From: Alphaproteobacteria bacterium
GTDB taxonomy: Bacteria; Pseudomonadota; Alphaproteobacteria; DSM-16000; Inquilinaceae
Reading direction: 5' to 3'
Length of the DNA: 49,505 nucleotides
Assembly: GCA_028281265.1 (NCBI GenBank)
Contig: JANQKE010000124.1
Location: 1 to 49,505 of the forward strand
The notes below the pieces were generated by a model. The model did not search any database and was not told where the DNA came from. It saw only the letters and a list, made by a program, of their open reading frames with translations. Positions within the stretch are counted from its first letter, which is position 1. Every line of letters begins with the position of its first letter. The translations under genes were made by a program, and so were the position numbers. Below, one piece after another: positions 1 through 8,923 of this stretch.

Positions 1-48
1 CGACGACGAGCGACGCCGCAGCAGGGCCCATCCGCCCGGCCCTTCGGG

Positions 49-146
49 TTGGCGTGTGCCGGCCGCCCGCTGCGTTGCGCCGCTGGCCCGATGGCACCGC
101 GTTGCGCGCCGTGTCGCGCCGTGCGGATCGATCCGGCACACGCCAA
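49..146. repeat. 14-bp perfect inverted repeat upstream of cheB
   Basis: The arm at 49-62 (ttggcgtgtgccgg) is repeated exactly in reverse complement at 133-146, with 70 bases between. No coding sequence could be supported in bases 1-198: the open frames there are short, Arg/Pro-rich and resemble no family I know. The repeat could be an operator, a transcript-end structure of a gene left of the window, or a decayed repeat element. The pairing is certain; the function is unknown. Confidence 0.45.
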
Positions 147-198
147 CAGATCGACCCGGTATTCCCTGAAAACGCTCTAGACGAGACAACCGCTCCGC

Positions 199-1374
199 AT
201 GTCCGCGCTGTACCGACCCCATGCCCCGCCCGCCAAAGGGGCCTCCAAGCCGGCCGTCAAGCCGGAGGCCGACGGTCCGTTCCGGATCCTGGTCGTCGAC
301 GACAGCGCGGTCATCCGTGGCCTGTTGACCCGGGCGCTCGAGACCGACCCGGAGGTCGCGGTCGTCGCCAGCGTCGGCAACGGGCAGATGGCGATCTCGG
401 CCGTCGGCCGGCAGCCGGTCGACGTCGTGGTCCTGGACATCGAGATGCCGGTGATGGACGGGCTGACGGCGCTGCCGCAGATCCTCAAGGCATCGCCCAA
501 GACGAAGGTGATCATCGCCTCCACGCTGACCAAGCGGAACGCGGATGTCAGCATCCGTGCCCTGCGGGACGGTGCTTCGGACTACATCACCAAACCGTCC
601 AGCACCCGGGATCTGCATTCGGCCGACGCCTTCAAGCGCGACCTGCTGGCCAAGGTGAAAGCCCTCGGTCTTGCCGCCCGCGGCCGCAAGCCCGGTCCCG
701 GGTTCCGTCCGGACGCCGGGCGTGCGACCGCCATGGGACGGACCCGGGCCCCGTTGCGCACGGCGGGTCCGGTCAAGACGCTGCCGATGCCGGCGGCCTT
801 CCGGCCGGAGGTGCTGGCGATCGGCAGTTCCACCGGCGGCCCGCAGGCCCTGTTCACGGTCCTGAGCAACCTGGGCGGCCCGCCGCGGTTGCCGATCCTG
901 CTGACCCAGCACATGCCGGCCACGTTTACGACCATCCTGGCCGAGCACTTGTCCCGGCAGACCGGGATCCCCGCCGTCGAAGCCTCCGATCGCATGCCGA
1001 TCGAGCCCGGGCGCATCCATGTGGCACCGGGCGACTACCACATGGTGGTGGAGCCGACGGGCCCGGGCGGCATCGTGCGGCTCAGCCAGTCGCCACCGGT
1101 GAACTTCTGTCGGCCCGCGGTCGATCCGATGATGGACAGTCTGGTCAGGCTCCATGGCGGGCGGGTGCTCAGCCTGATCCTCACCGGCATGGGCCACGAC
1201 GGTCTCAGCGGGTGCCGTCAGGTCTCCGTCAAGGGTGGCGTGGTGGTCGCCCAGGACGAGGCGACGAGCACCGTCTGGGGCATGCCCGGAGCGGTGTCCC
1301 ATGCCGGTATCGCCAACGCCATCCTCCCTCTCGGAGAGATCGGCCCCTTCTTGCGCCGATTGATCGCGCGGTAA
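199..1374 (+). CDS. cheB: Chemotaxis response regulator, protein-glutamate methylesterase CheB
   Basis: CheB removes methyl groups from glutamates of chemoreceptors (and deamidates glutamines) to reset sensory adaptation; it acts in the cytoplasm after phosphorylation by CheA. The 391-residue product has a receiver domain at about 28-150, with the acidic pair D34-D35, the phospho-acceptor D80 in VVLDIEMP and K132. A linker of about 45 residues leads to the methylesterase domain (about 203-390), with catalytic Ser211 in GSSTGG, His238 in TQHMP and Asp334 in GMGHDG, so all active-site residues are present. cheR follows after 27 bases, an adaptation pair in one transcript. No cheA, cheW or receptor gene lies inside the window; they may be to the left. 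The N-terminal 25 residues before the receiver domain are Pro/Ala-rich and probably disordered. Confidence 0.95.
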   Translation: MSALYRPHAPPAKGASKPAVKPEADGPFRILVVDDSAVIRGLLTRALETDPEVAVVASVGNGQMAISAVGRQPVDVVVLDIEMPVMDGLTALPQILKASPKTKVIIASTLTKRNADVSIRALRDGASDYITKPSSTRDLHSADAFKRDLLAKVKALGLAARGRKPGPGFRPDAGRATAMGRTRAPLRTAGPVKTLPMPAAFRPEVLAIGSSTGGPQALFTVLSNLGGPPRLPILLTQHMPATFTTILAEHLSRQTGIPAVEASDRMPIEPGRIHVAPGDYHMVVEPTGPGGIVRLSQSPPVNFCRPAVDPMMDSLVRLHGGRVLSLILTGMGHDGLSGCRQVSVKGGVVVAQDEATSTVWGMPGAVSHAGIANAILPLGEIGPFLRRLIAR

Positions 1375-1401
1375 CGCGGTGTCTCGTGGAGTCCTGACAT
1401 T

Positions 1402-2511
1402 ATGGCCTCGATCCGTCCCGACGATTTCACCTTCCTTCAGCAGATGCTGAAAACCCGCTCCGGCCTGGTGGTGACGCCGGACAAGGCCTATCTGCTGGAG
1501 AGCCGGCTGACCCCGATCGCCCGGTCGTTCGGCCATACCGATCTGTCGGCTTTGGTGACGCAGCTTCGTGGCGGGCGCGACGAGCGGCTGGCAAAGGCCG
1601 TGGTCGACGCGATGACCACCAACGAATCCTCGTTCTTCCGGGACGGCCGGCCGTTCGAGCAGTTCCGCGCTCACGTCTTGCCGTCCCTGGTCAAGGCCCG
1701 GAGCGGCCAGCGGGCCTTGCGGGTCTGGAGTGCCGCCTGCTCCAGCGGGCAGGAAGCATACTCGATCGCGATGTGTCTGCTGGAGAACAAAGCGGCCTGG
1801 AACGGCTTCCAGATCAACATCCTGGGCACGGATCTGTCGACGGAGATCCTCGACAGGGCGCGCGACGGCAAGTTCTCCCAGTTCGAGGTCCAGCGCGGCC
1901 TGCCGATTCAGATGCTGGTGAAGTATTTCGAGCAAGCCGGCGACCGCTGGCAGGTTCGCCGGGATATCCGGTCCATGGTCCAGTGGCGCGAGTTCAACCT
2001 GCTCGACAGTCTTACCGCCCTTGGCAGTTTCGACATCGTGTTCTGTCGCAACGTGCTGATCTATTTCGACCAGTCGACCAAGCGCCGGGTGCTGGAGGCC
2101 ATCGCCCGGCAGATGCCCGAAGACGGATACCTCTTCCTCGGCGGTGCGGAAACCGTGCTCGGTATCACCGACCGATTCCAGCCCGTCGATGGCCTGCGGG
2201 GCATCTACCAGCTCGCCATGGGCAAAGGCGCCCGCCCGGCGGCCGGACCAAGGTCGGGGCGTACGGCGGCACCGGCCGCTGCTGCCCCGTCTTCGGCGGC
2301 CTCCGTCGGCGGACGCCCCTTGGCGCAGGCGGGGGCGCCGGGCGGGCGACCGCTCGGAGGCACCGGTCCGGCGGGTTCGACATCGGCGGGCGGGCGGTTC
2401 GGCAAGGCGGCGACCACAGGGACGGGCGCGCAACCGGCCGCGTCCGGTCTTTCCCGGCCGTCGGGCACGGGCGCGTTGAGCCGGTACGCCAATCTGAAGA
2501 CCAAGCGCTGA
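1402..2511 (+). CDS. cheR: Chemotaxis protein methyltransferase CheR
   Basis: CheR uses S-adenosylmethionine to methylate glutamates of chemoreceptors, opposing CheB. The N-terminal helical domain occupies about residues 1-75 and ends in the family hallmark MTTNESSFFRD. The SAM-binding Rossmann domain follows, with VWSAACSSGQEAYSIAM near 108-124, GTDLS, and FCRNVLIYFD near 215-225. The core ends near residue 275. The remaining 95 residues are an Ala/Gly/Pro/Ser-rich, low-complexity tail that CheR does not normally carry; a short basic segment (YANLKTKR) closes it. I infer a flexible tether, but it has no recognisable receptor-docking pentapeptide. The start ATG at 1402 fits the family N terminus. 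Confidence 0.94.
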   Translation: MASIRPDDFTFLQQMLKTRSGLVVTPDKAYLLESRLTPIARSFGHTDLSALVTQLRGGRDERLAKAVVDAMTTNESSFFRDGRPFEQFRAHVLPSLVKARSGQRALRVWSAACSSGQEAYSIAMCLLENKAAWNGFQINILGTDLSTEILDRARDGKFSQFEVQRGLPIQMLVKYFEQAGDRWQVRRDIRSMVQWREFNLLDSLTALGSFDIVFCRNVLIYFDQSTKRRVLEAIARQMPEDGYLFLGGAETVLGITDRFQPVDGLRGIYQLAMGKGARPAAGPRSGRTAAPAAAAPSSAASVGGRPLAQAGAPGGRPLGGTGPAGSTSAGGRFGKAATTGTGAQPAASGLSRPSGTGALSRYANLKTKR

Positions 2512-2587
2512 AACCTCCGCCCTCTGGGCAATCGGCTGCGGACCGGCTAAGTCGTCCTGTCGGCACTCCTGAGCCGGACACCGGTCG

Positions 2588-3256
2588 GTGCAGCAGTCTC
2601 TCCGAACCCTCGGCGCTCCCCGGCGCTCCCCGGCGATGATCCTGGCCGGCGGCCGAGCCCGGCGCATGGGTGGGGGACAGAAGGCCCTGGTCTCCTTGGC
2701 CGGTGAGCCCTTGGTGACCCATGTGGCGAGGCGGCTGCGTGCCCAGGCCGAGCCGATCGCGGTCAACGCGCCGGCCGCCGATCGGGACCGGATTGGGGGT
2801 ATCGGTCTGCCGATCGTGCCGGACACGCTGCCCGGCCGGCCCGGTCCGCTGGCAGGCATCCTGGCGGCCATGCGCTGGGCTGCGGCCTTGGATCCCCGTT
2901 CGAGCCACGTGCTGACGGTGCCGACAGACACACCGTTCCTGCCTCCCGACCTGGTCGATCGGCTCCGGGATGCCGTCGGCCGGGACGGTGCGGGGATCGC
3001 CTACGCGCTCTCCGACAGCGGTCCCCATCCGGTGATCGGGTTGTGGCCGCTGGGTCTGGCCGATCGGCTCGAGCGGGCCATCGTGGCCGAGGGCGTGCGG
3101 AAGGTGCGGGATTGGACAGGACGCTTGGATGCTTGCCCGGTATCCTGGTCCGGAACCCCCGATCCGTTCGTCAATCTCAACACGCAAGCGGAGGTGTCGG
3201 CGGCGGAAGGGCGGATCGCGGCCGGCTCACCGGAACGACCCGCTGCGCCCGGGTGA
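2588..3256 (+). CDS. mobA: Molybdenum cofactor guanylyltransferase MobA
   Basis: MobA attaches GMP from GTP to molybdopterin, making the bis-MGD cofactor of DMSO-reductase family enzymes. The nucleotide-binding signature LAGGRARRMGG and the following QKAL lysine are near the N terminus. Further family blocks are PGPLAGILAAM, VPTDTPFLP (metal-binding Asp) and the C-terminal FVNLNT. The frame opens with GTG at 2588 (222 residues); an in-frame ATG at 2636 (206 residues) begins MILAGGRA and is also possible, because many MobA proteins start only a few residues before LAGG. The two starts straddle a short tandem repeat (cggcgctcc repeated). Sits between cheR and a nucleotidase with no obvious functional link. 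Confidence 0.9.
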   Translation: MQQSLRTLGAPRRSPAMILAGGRARRMGGGQKALVSLAGEPLVTHVARRLRAQAEPIAVNAPAADRDRIGGIGLPIVPDTLPGRPGPLAGILAAMRWAAALDPRSSHVLTVPTDTPFLPPDLVDRLRDAVGRDGAGIAYALSDSGPHPVIGLWPLGLADRLERAIVAEGVRKVRDWTGRLDACPVSWSGTPDPFVNLNTQAEVSAAEGRIAAGSPERPAAPG

Positions 3257-3293
3257 CCTTGCCCGATCCGGCGCCGGACGCCAGGTTGGGGGC

Positions 3294-4016
3294 ATGTCCT
3301 CATCCGCTCCCGATACCGCCGCCCGGCCCCAGGTCGATCCGCTCGACCATGTCGACGTCTGGGTATTCGATCTCGACAACACGCTCTATCCGGCCGACAG
3401 CAACCTGTTCGGCCAGGTGCACAAGCGCATGGGGCAGTTCATCGTCGAGCGCTTCAGCCTGACCTGGGAGGACGCGCGGGCGTTGCAGAAGCGCTACTTC
3501 CAGGAATACGGGACGACCTTGCGCGGGCTGATGACGGTCGACGGTGTCGACCCGGCCGACTATCTGGCGTTCGTGCACGATATCGACGTCACGGCGGTGC
3601 CGCCCAGCCCCGGCCTGGAGGCGTCGCTGGGCCGGTTGGAGGGACGGAAGATCGTCTTCACCAACGGGTCGGTGAGCCATGCCGAGCGGGTACTCGACCG
3701 TCTCGGTGTCACCCGTCATTTCGCGGCGATCGAGGATATCGTGTCGTCATGCTATGTGCCGAAGCCCGACCCGGCACCCTATGCGGCTCTGGTGGCCCGC
3801 CATGGGGTCGATCCGACCCGGGCGGTGATGGTGGAGGATATGGCCGTCAATCTCGGGCCCGCGCACGATCTGGGCATGACCACCGTCTGGGTGCGGACCG
3901 GGCATGGTGTCGGCCATCCGCCGGACGACGCGCCCCATGTGCATCACCGCATCGACAAGGTCGAACCCTGGCTCGACGCCCTTGTGGCGGCCCGCGATCG
4001 CCGGACGCCCCGTTGA
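3294..4016 (+). CDS. HAD-family pyrimidine 5'-nucleotidase-like hydrolase
   Basis: A cytoplasmic HAD-superfamily phosphatase, of the subgroup annotated as pyrimidine 5'-nucleotidase (yeast Sdt1/Phm8-like). The 240-residue product has motif I VFDLDNTLYP with nucleophile D26 and acid D28, motif II FTNGS, motif III KPDPAPY and motif IV VEDMAVNL with the metal-binding acidic residues. The HAD cap region lies between motifs I and II. The ATG at 3294 places DLDNT near residue 28, as in relatives. Substrate cannot be read from sequence; release of nucleosides from UMP/CMP is the family expectation. It lies 38 bases after mobA and about 110 bases before dapD. Confidence 0.85.
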   Translation: MSSSAPDTAARPQVDPLDHVDVWVFDLDNTLYPADSNLFGQVHKRMGQFIVERFSLTWEDARALQKRYFQEYGTTLRGLMTVDGVDPADYLAFVHDIDVTAVPPSPGLEASLGRLEGRKIVFTNGSVSHAERVLDRLGVTRHFAAIEDIVSSCYVPKPDPAPYAALVARHGVDPTRAVMVEDMAVNLGPAHDLGMTTVWVRTGHGVGHPPDDAPHVHHRIDKVEPWLDALVAARDRRTPR

Positions 4017-4124
4017 CAGCCGTGGCGGTCGCCCGGCATCTGCCTGTCCGTCACCCTCCACCCCCCGCCGGCTGTCCAGCATGCCGGTGTGCGCCCTTGC
4101 CGTGACCGAAGCGATCTCGCCGCC

Positions 4125-4976
4125 ATGACCCAAGACGTTGCCGCCCTGCATACCGCCATCGATGCCGCGTGGGAGCGGCGGGCGGAGTTGACTTCGGCCA
4201 CCACCGGGGAGACCCGGGAAGTGATCGAAACGGTGATGAACGGGCTCGACGCGGGTGAGCTGCGGGTGGCGAGCAAGGCCGCCGACGGCACCTGGGCCGT
4301 CAACGAATGGCTGAAGAAGGCGGTGCTGCTGTCCTTCCGCCTGTACGATATGGCGCCGATCGATGGGGGCCCCGGTGGGGCGACCTGGTGGGACAAGCTG
4401 CCGTCGAAGTTCAAGGGCTGGGGCACCAACCGGTTCCGGGCCGCAGGGTTTCGCGCCGTTCCGACCTCGGTCGTGCGGTGGTCGGCCTATATCGCGCCGG
4501 GCGTGGTGCTGATGCCGTCCTTCGTCAACATCGGCGCCTATGTCGACAGCGGCACCATGGTCGATACCTGGGCGACGGTCGGTTCCTGCGCGCAGATCGG
4601 CAAGAACTGTCACATCTCCGGCGGGGCGGGGATCGGCGGTGTGCTGGAGCCGCTGCAGGCCGCCCCGGTGATCGTCGAGGACAACTGCTTCATCGGAGCC
4701 CGGGCGGAGGTGGCCGAGGGGGTGATCGTCGAGGCAGGCTCGGTACTGTCGATGGGGGTCTATCTCGGCGCGTCGACCAAGATCGTGGACCGGACGACGG
4801 GTGAGGTGTTCCGGGGCCGCGTGCCGGCCTACTCGGTCGTCGTCCCGGGCACTCTGCCGGGCAAGCCGCTGCCTGACGGCAGCGCGGGGCCGAACCTCTA
4901 CTGTGCGGTCATCGTCAAGCGGGTCGATGAGCAGACCCGGGCGAAGACCTCGATCAACGAGCTGCTGCGGGACTGA
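4125..4976 (+). CDS. dapD: 2,3,4,5-tetrahydropyridine-2,6-dicarboxylate N-succinyltransferase DapD
   Basis: DapD transfers succinyl from succinyl-CoA to tetrahydrodipicolinate, the committed step of the succinylase route to diaminopimelate and lysine. The 283-residue protein has the N-terminal helical region ([13 protein letters not shown]...) and then a left-handed beta-helix with hexapeptide repeats, seen in [39 protein letters not shown] and [15 protein letters not shown]. The frame is open upstream to 4089, but the ATG at 4125 gives the standard N terminus. dapE follows after only 3 bases, so the two are co-transcribed. Confidence 0.96.
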   Translation: MTQDVAALHTAIDAAWERRAELTSATTGETREVIETVMNGLDAGELRVASKAADGTWAVNEWLKKAVLLSFRLYDMAPIDGGPGGATWWDKLPSKFKGWGTNRFRAAGFRAVPTSVVRWSAYIAPGVVLMPSFVNIGAYVDSGTMVDTWATVGSCAQIGKNCHISGGAGIGGVLEPLQAAPVIVEDNCFIGARAEVAEGVIVEAGSVLSMGVYLGASTKIVDRTTGEVFRGRVPAYSVVVPGTLPGKPLPDGSAGPNLYCAVIVKRVDEQTRAKTSINELLRD

Positions 4977-4979
4977 GCG

Positions 4980-6164
4980 GTGGCGGCGGTCTCCGTGAAC
5001 CCTCATGACGGCGGGGTCGGCCCCGATCCGGTCGCCGTCACTCAAGCCCTGGTGCGCTGCCCGAGCGTCACGCCGGAGGATGCCGGGGCGCTGGATACGC
5101 TGTCCGACGCGCTGACGGCGCTCGGCTTCGCCTGTATCCGTCTGCCGTTTGCCCAAGCGGGGACGGCCCCCGTCGACAATCTGTTCGCCCGCATCGGCGA
5201 CGGCCGGCCGCATATCTGCTTTGCCGGTCACACCGACGTGGTGCCTGCAGGCGATCGGCTGGCCTGGAGCCGAGATCCGTTCGGCGCCGACATCGTCGAC
5301 GGCGTGATGATCGGCCGCGGCACCGCGGACATGAAGGGAGCGATCGGTGCCTTCGTCGCCGCGGCGGGACGGTTCCTGGCGGCGCGGCGGGGCCGGTTCG
5401 ACGGGTCGATCAGCCTGCTGATCACCGGTGACGAGGAAGGCCCGGCGATCAACGGTACGGCCAAGATGCTCGAAACCCTGGCCAAACGGGGCGACATTCC
5501 CGATGCTTGCGTCGTGGGGGAGCCGACCAACCCCGACACCCTGGGCGAGATGATCAAGATCGGCCGGCGCGGCAGCCTGGTCGGGGACCTGACCGTGCAC
5601 GGCACCCAAGGCCACACCGCCTACCCTAATCTGGCCGACAACGCGGCCCACCGGCTGGTGCGCATGCTGGCCGCGTTGCTGGCCGAGCCCTTGGACGGGG
5701 GCACCGGGTACTTCATCCCGAGCAACCTCGAGATCACCACCATCGATATCGGCAATCCTGCCGGCAACGTGATTCCGGCTCGGGCGGCCGCCCGCTTCAA
5801 CATCCGCTTCAACGATCTGCACAGCGCCGCGAGCCTGGAATCGGGGTGCCTAGACCTGTTCGATGCCGTCGGCGGCCCCTACGAGCTTGCGGTCCAAAGC
5901 AACAGCGCGGCCTTCCTGACACCGCCCGGCCCGCTGTCCGATCGGATGGTTCACGCCGTTCGGTCGGTCACCGGCCGAACCCCGGCGTTGTCCACGACCG
6001 GGGGCACGTCGGATGCCCGTTTCATCAAAGACCATTGCCCGGTGGTGGAGTTCGGGCTGATCAACGCCACCATCCACAAAGTGGACGAGCAGGCCCGCGT
6101 CAAGGACATCCAGGATCTTGCGGCGATCTATCATCAGTTCCTGATAGACTGGTTTCCCGCCTGA
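4980..6164 (+). CDS. dapE: Succinyl-diaminopimelate desuccinylase DapE
   Basis: DapE hydrolyses N-succinyl-LL-diaminopimelate to LL-diaminopimelate and succinate, two steps after DapD. This M20 metallopeptidase-family enzyme (394 residues from GTG 4980; GTG 4995 is in frame and possible) shows the zinc ligands and catalytic residues: FAGHTDVVPAGD, GRGTADMKGAIGAF, TGDEEGPAINGT with the catalytic glutamate, VVGEPT and the C-terminal histidine region GLINATIHKVDE. The dimerisation domain covers about 180-295, including HGTQGHTAYP. The three-base gap from dapD suggests translational coupling. Confidence 0.95.
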   Translation: MAAVSVNPHDGGVGPDPVAVTQALVRCPSVTPEDAGALDTLSDALTALGFACIRLPFAQAGTAPVDNLFARIGDGRPHICFAGHTDVVPAGDRLAWSRDPFGADIVDGVMIGRGTADMKGAIGAFVAAAGRFLAARRGRFDGSISLLITGDEEGPAINGTAKMLETLAKRGDIPDACVVGEPTNPDTLGEMIKIGRRGSLVGDLTVHGTQGHTAYPNLADNAAHRLVRMLAALLAEPLDGGTGYFIPSNLEITTIDIGNPAGNVIPARAAARFNIRFNDLHSAASLESGCLDLFDAVGGPYELAVQSNSAAFLTPPGPLSDRMVHAVRSVTGRTPALSTTGGTSDARFIKDHCPVVEFGLINATIHKVDEQARVKDIQDLAAIYHQFLIDWFPA

Positions 6165-6208
6165 TCCGTTGGACGGGACGTCCTGTCCGAAATGCCCGGA
6201 GTGGCCGG

Positions 6209-6784
6209 ATGACCTTGTCTGAGACGTTGCGTAGCCTGGCCGGGGCGGCGTTGCTGCTGCGGGGGGACACGCGCGGGCTGGACTGGATCGACCAGAGCGT
6301 TCCGGGGGCCTGGCGCAGCTTCTGGGCCGCGGCGGTGGTCGCCCCGTTGCTGCTGATCATCGATGTGATGCGGTTGCCCGAATTGCCCGACGTCCCGGCG
6401 GCCCGCATCCTGCTCGGTGAGGCGTTCCTTTATGTGATCCGGTGGACGGCTTTCGTCGTCATGATCGCCCCGCTGCTGCCGGCGATCGCCCGCGGGGCGC
6501 CGTTTTCACGGTTTGTCGCGCTCTACAACTGGGCGTCGGCGGTTCTGGTGATCGTGCTGTTCCCGCTGGTGGTCGTCCAGCTCCTGGGCCTGGTGGGTCC
6601 GGAGGGGAGAGACTTTCTCAGCCTGGCCATGATCGCGGGCTCCCTGGCCTTCTATTGGGTTCTCTTCCGTGCGGCCTTGAAGGTGGACACTCTCACCGCC
6701 CTGGGGCTGGCCTTCTTCGAGTTCATCCTCGGCATCACCATTCAAGTGATGGGCGACGTGGCGATCTTCGGATCCGGCCGGTGA
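6209..6784 (+). CDS. Five-helix inner-membrane protein of unknown function
   Basis: The 191-residue protein is strongly hydrophobic, with about five predicted membrane segments: near residues 38-52 (AAAVVAPLLLIID), 72-90, 105-130, 138-158 and 162-183. A short cytoplasmic-looking N terminus carries LLLRGDTRGLDWIDQS. I do not recognise a motif that assigns a function. The ATG at 6209 was chosen because upstream codons in the frame overlap dapE and look non-coding. It lies 44 bases after dapE on the same strand and ends 9 bases before the convergent truA stop codon. A poorly characterised alphaproteobacterial membrane protein is the most I can say. Confidence 0.7.
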   Translation: MTLSETLRSLAGAALLLRGDTRGLDWIDQSVPGAWRSFWAAAVVAPLLLIIDVMRLPELPDVPAARILLGEAFLYVIRWTAFVVMIAPLLPAIARGAPFSRFVALYNWASAVLVIVLFPLVVVQLLGLVGPEGRDFLSLAMIAGSLAFYWVLFRAALKVDTLTALGLAFFEFILGITIQVMGDVAIFGSGR

Positions 6785-6793
6785 TGTGGGGGC

Positions 6794-7546
6794 TCACGCC
6801 AGCTCTTCGGGATAGCCCACCCGGGTCAGGGTCAGCCCGTCGGGCGGACAGGTCGGGCCGGCAGCAGCACGGTCACGGGCGGCGAGGATCGCCGGGATCG
6901 CGTCCGGGGGGCGCCTGCCCCGACCGATCTCGACCAGTGTACCGACCATGGTGCGGACCTGATGGTGCAGGAACGACCGGGCCCGGGCCGTGACCACGAT
7001 CTCCGCTCCCGCCGGGCGCACGTCCAGCTCATCCAAGGTCTTCACCGGCGATTTCGCCTGGCATTCCTTGGCCCGGAAGCTGGTGAAATCGTGCCGGCCT
7101 TCGAGTGCGGCTGCGGCACCGGCCATCGCCGCCACGTCGAGCGGGTAGCGCACGTGCCAGGCCAGGCCCCGGTCCACGGTCAGCGGCGCCCGGCGATTGA
7201 CGATGCGGTAGCGGTAGCGCCGTTCGACCGCCGAGAAGCGGGCCTCGAAGGTGTCCGATGCGGGGACGGCCCTCAGCACCGCGACCGGCACGGGGCGTAG
7301 ATGGGCGTTGATCGCGTCGCGCACGGTATCGGCGGGGAACGGGCGGCCGAGATCGATATGGGCCACCTGGCCGGTGGCGTGGACGCCGGCATCGGTCCGG
7401 CCGGCGCCGTGGACGGTGACCGCTTCCCCGGCGAAGCCCTGGACCGCTTCCTCCAGACACTGCTGTATGGACAATCCGTTGCTCTGCCGCTGCCACCCGA
7501 CGAAGGGTCGGCCGTCATACTCGATCGTCAGTTTGTAGCGCGGCAT
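6794..7546 (-). CDS. truA: tRNA pseudouridine(38-40) synthase TruA
   Basis: TruA converts uridines 38-40 of the anticodon arm of many tRNAs to pseudouridine. The 250-residue product begins [12 protein letters not shown] and has the catalytic aspartate D52 in [10 protein letters not shown]. Further family blocks are [16 protein letters not shown] and the C-terminal [13 protein letters not shown]. Length is typical. Located 11 bases downstream of fmt on the same strand, a conserved alphaproteobacterial arrangement (def-fmt-truA), though here def is displaced. Confidence 0.96.
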   Translation of the reverse strand: MPRYKLTIEYDGRPFVGWQRQSNGLSIQQCLEEAVQGFAGEAVTVHGAGRTDAGVHATGQVAHIDLGRPFPADTVRDAINAHLRPVPVAVLRAVPASDTFEARFSAVERRYRYRIVNRRAPLTVDRGLAWHVRYPLDVAAMAGAAAALEGRHDFTSFRAKECQAKSPVKTLDELDVRPAGAEIVVTARARSFLHHQVRTMVGTLVEIGRGRRPPDAIPAILAARDRAAAGPTCPPDGLTLTRVGYPEELA

Positions 7547-7557
7547 GGAGCGGGTCT

Positions 7558-8478
7558 TCAGATCAGCCGCGTACCGGCGGGAACCGGCGTGCCGCGCAAC
7601 AGGGCATCGGCCCTCATCGGGGCCTTGCCCGGCCGTTGAACCCGGGTCAGGCGCACCGCGGACCCGTCGGCGCAGGCCACCGCCAGCCGGTCATCCACAA
7701 CGGTGCCGCCCGGCTGATCCGTCGCCCGATCGAGGATCTCGACGGCGTGTACCTTCAACATCCGGTCGCCCCAGGGGCACCAGACTCCCGGCCAGGGCAC
7801 CAAGGCCCTGACCTGCCGGTCCACATCGGCCGCCGAGCCCCAGATCAGGCGGCCGTCTTCCCTGTCGACCTTGCAGGCGTAGGTCACACCCTCTTCGGGT
7901 TGGGAGCGTGCGATCAGCGTCCCGGCCGCCAGGCCGTCGAGGGCCGGGTTGATCAGCGCCGCCCCTCGCGCGGCCAGCGTGTCGTGCAGATCGGCTGCGG
8001 TCGTCGTCGGGCCGATCGGCACGGATCCGGTGAGGAGCATCGGGCCCGTATCGAGCCCCGGTGCCATCCGCATGATCGTCACCCCGGTCTCGGGGTCACC
8101 GGCCAGGATCGCCCGCTGGATCGGTGCGGCCCCGCGCCAGCGCGGCAGCAGGGACGCATGGACGTTCAGGCAGCCCAGCCGTGGGGCGTCGAGGATCGCG
8201 CGGGGCAGGATCAAGCCGTAGGCCACGACCACCGCCGCATCCAGATCCAGGGCGGCGAACGCCTCCCGCACCTCGACCGGCTTCAGGCTGGCCGGCGTGC
8301 GGACCGGCAGGTCCTGCTCGGCGGCGACGCGATGCACCGGGGAGCGGCGCTCCTTGTGCCCCCGGCCGGCGGGCCGCGGCGGCTGGGTATAGACCGCGGC
8401 GATGTCGTGCCCGGCCTCCAGCAACGCGTTGAGGGTCGGCACGGCGAAGTCCGGCGTGCCCATGAACGCCAACCGCAT
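7558..8478 (-). CDS. fmt: Methionyl-tRNA formyltransferase Fmt
   Basis: Fmt formylates initiator Met-tRNA using 10-formyltetrahydrofolate. From the ATG at 8478 the protein has 306 residues and begins [14 protein letters not shown]. The active-site block has N105, H107 and S109 in [15 protein letters not shown], and the conserved D143 in GLDTGPML. The C-terminal OB-like tRNA-binding domain covers about 205-300. An in-frame ATG at 8523 would add 15 residues, but the sequence tgtggagacgat just before 8478 offers a good ribosome site. fmt normally follows def directly; here about 800 bases of foreign-looking DNA separate them. Confidence 0.95.
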   Translation of the reverse strand: MRLAFMGTPDFAVPTLNALLEAGHDIAAVYTQPPRPAGRGHKERRSPVHRVAAEQDLPVRTPASLKPVEVREAFAALDLDAAVVVAYGLILPRAILDAPRLGCLNVHASLLPRWRGAAPIQRAILAGDPETGVTIMRMAPGLDTGPMLLTGSVPIGPTTTAADLHDTLAARGAALINPALDGLAAGTLIARSQPEEGVTYACKVDREDGRLIWGSAADVDRQVRALVPWPGVWCPWGDRMLKVHAVEILDRATDQPGGTVVDDRLAVACADGSAVRLTRVQRPGKAPMRADALLRGTPVPAGTRLI

Positions 8479-8567
8479 ATCGTCTCCACAGGGGATGTCG
8501 AAACCCGTGAACCTCAGCCTCATGTCGGGGGCGCCGCCGGGTTGCCAGACGCAACAAGAGTTAGCCC

Positions 8568-8674
8568 CTAGAGCAAGATGACAAGAGAATGACTCACCCT
8601 CATGTCATCTTGCTCTCCAAGGTTATAGTAAGAGCATCTTATCTGCGTTCAGATAACTCTATCTGAACGCAGGT
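8568..8674. repeat. Bipartite palindromic repeat element, copy A
   Basis: Two adjacent hairpins. The first has perfect 14-bp arms at 8570-8583 (agagcaagatgaca) and 8603-8616, with a 19-base loop; the second has perfect 13-bp arms at 8643-8655 (ctgcgttcagata) and 8660-8672, with loop actc. The left end reads ctagagca. The segment is much less GC-rich than its surroundings (25 G+C in the 60 bases from 8581 by my count). The same layout and the core GCGTTCAGAT...ATCTGAACGC occur at 30038-30141. I interpret it as an interspersed palindromic repeat, possibly mobilised in trans; no transposase is nearby. Confidence 0.7.
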
Positions 8675-8678
8675 TGAT

Positions 8679-8921
8679 CTAACCTGAGCCGTTAGGCTTG
8701 TCACCACCTAGCCTTTCTAGGACCGCCACTCGGACTTGCGCTTCGATCAGCCGATCGGTCGCATTGAGGTAACCAAGCATCTCGCGGATCTCGCCTTCGA
8801 GCGCGACGACCCGCTGGCGGAGCAGATCATGCTCCTTTTCGAGTTCACGGATTCTCCGGTCGACTGAGACGATCGAGGTGGCAAGGTGCAGTGCCGTCTT
8901 GGCCTTGCGCAACCATCCCAT
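8679..8921 (-). CDS. Small coiled-coil protein of unknown function
   Basis: An 80-residue protein starting MGWLRKAKTALHL. An amphipathic N terminus is followed by a heptad-like coiled coil from about residue 20 to 70 (RRIRELEKEHDLLRQRV, VALEGEIREML) and a short polar tail. The ATG at 8921 lies 2 bases after the stop codon of the preceding gene; a TTG at 8927 would overlap that stop. This tight spacing argues that both frames are real and translated together. I recognise no family. The stop codon lies about 5 bases from repeat copy A. Lower GC than neighbours suggests acquisition. Confidence 0.5.
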   Translation of the reverse strand: MGWLRKAKTALHLATSIVSVDRRIRELEKEHDLLRQRVVALEGEIREMLGYLNATDRLIEAQVRVAVLERLGGDKPNGSG

Positions 8922-8923
8922 TG

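Noticed and set aside
54-1397. Long plus-strand open frame across cheB
   Set aside because: Arg/Gly/Pro-rich translation in another frame of cheB; a GC-rich shadow frame.
3747-5822. 691-codon open frame on the minus strand
   Set aside because: Fully antisense to the nucleotidase, dapD and dapE; its Arg/Asp/His/Gly-rich product is typical of antisense frames in GC-rich DNA.
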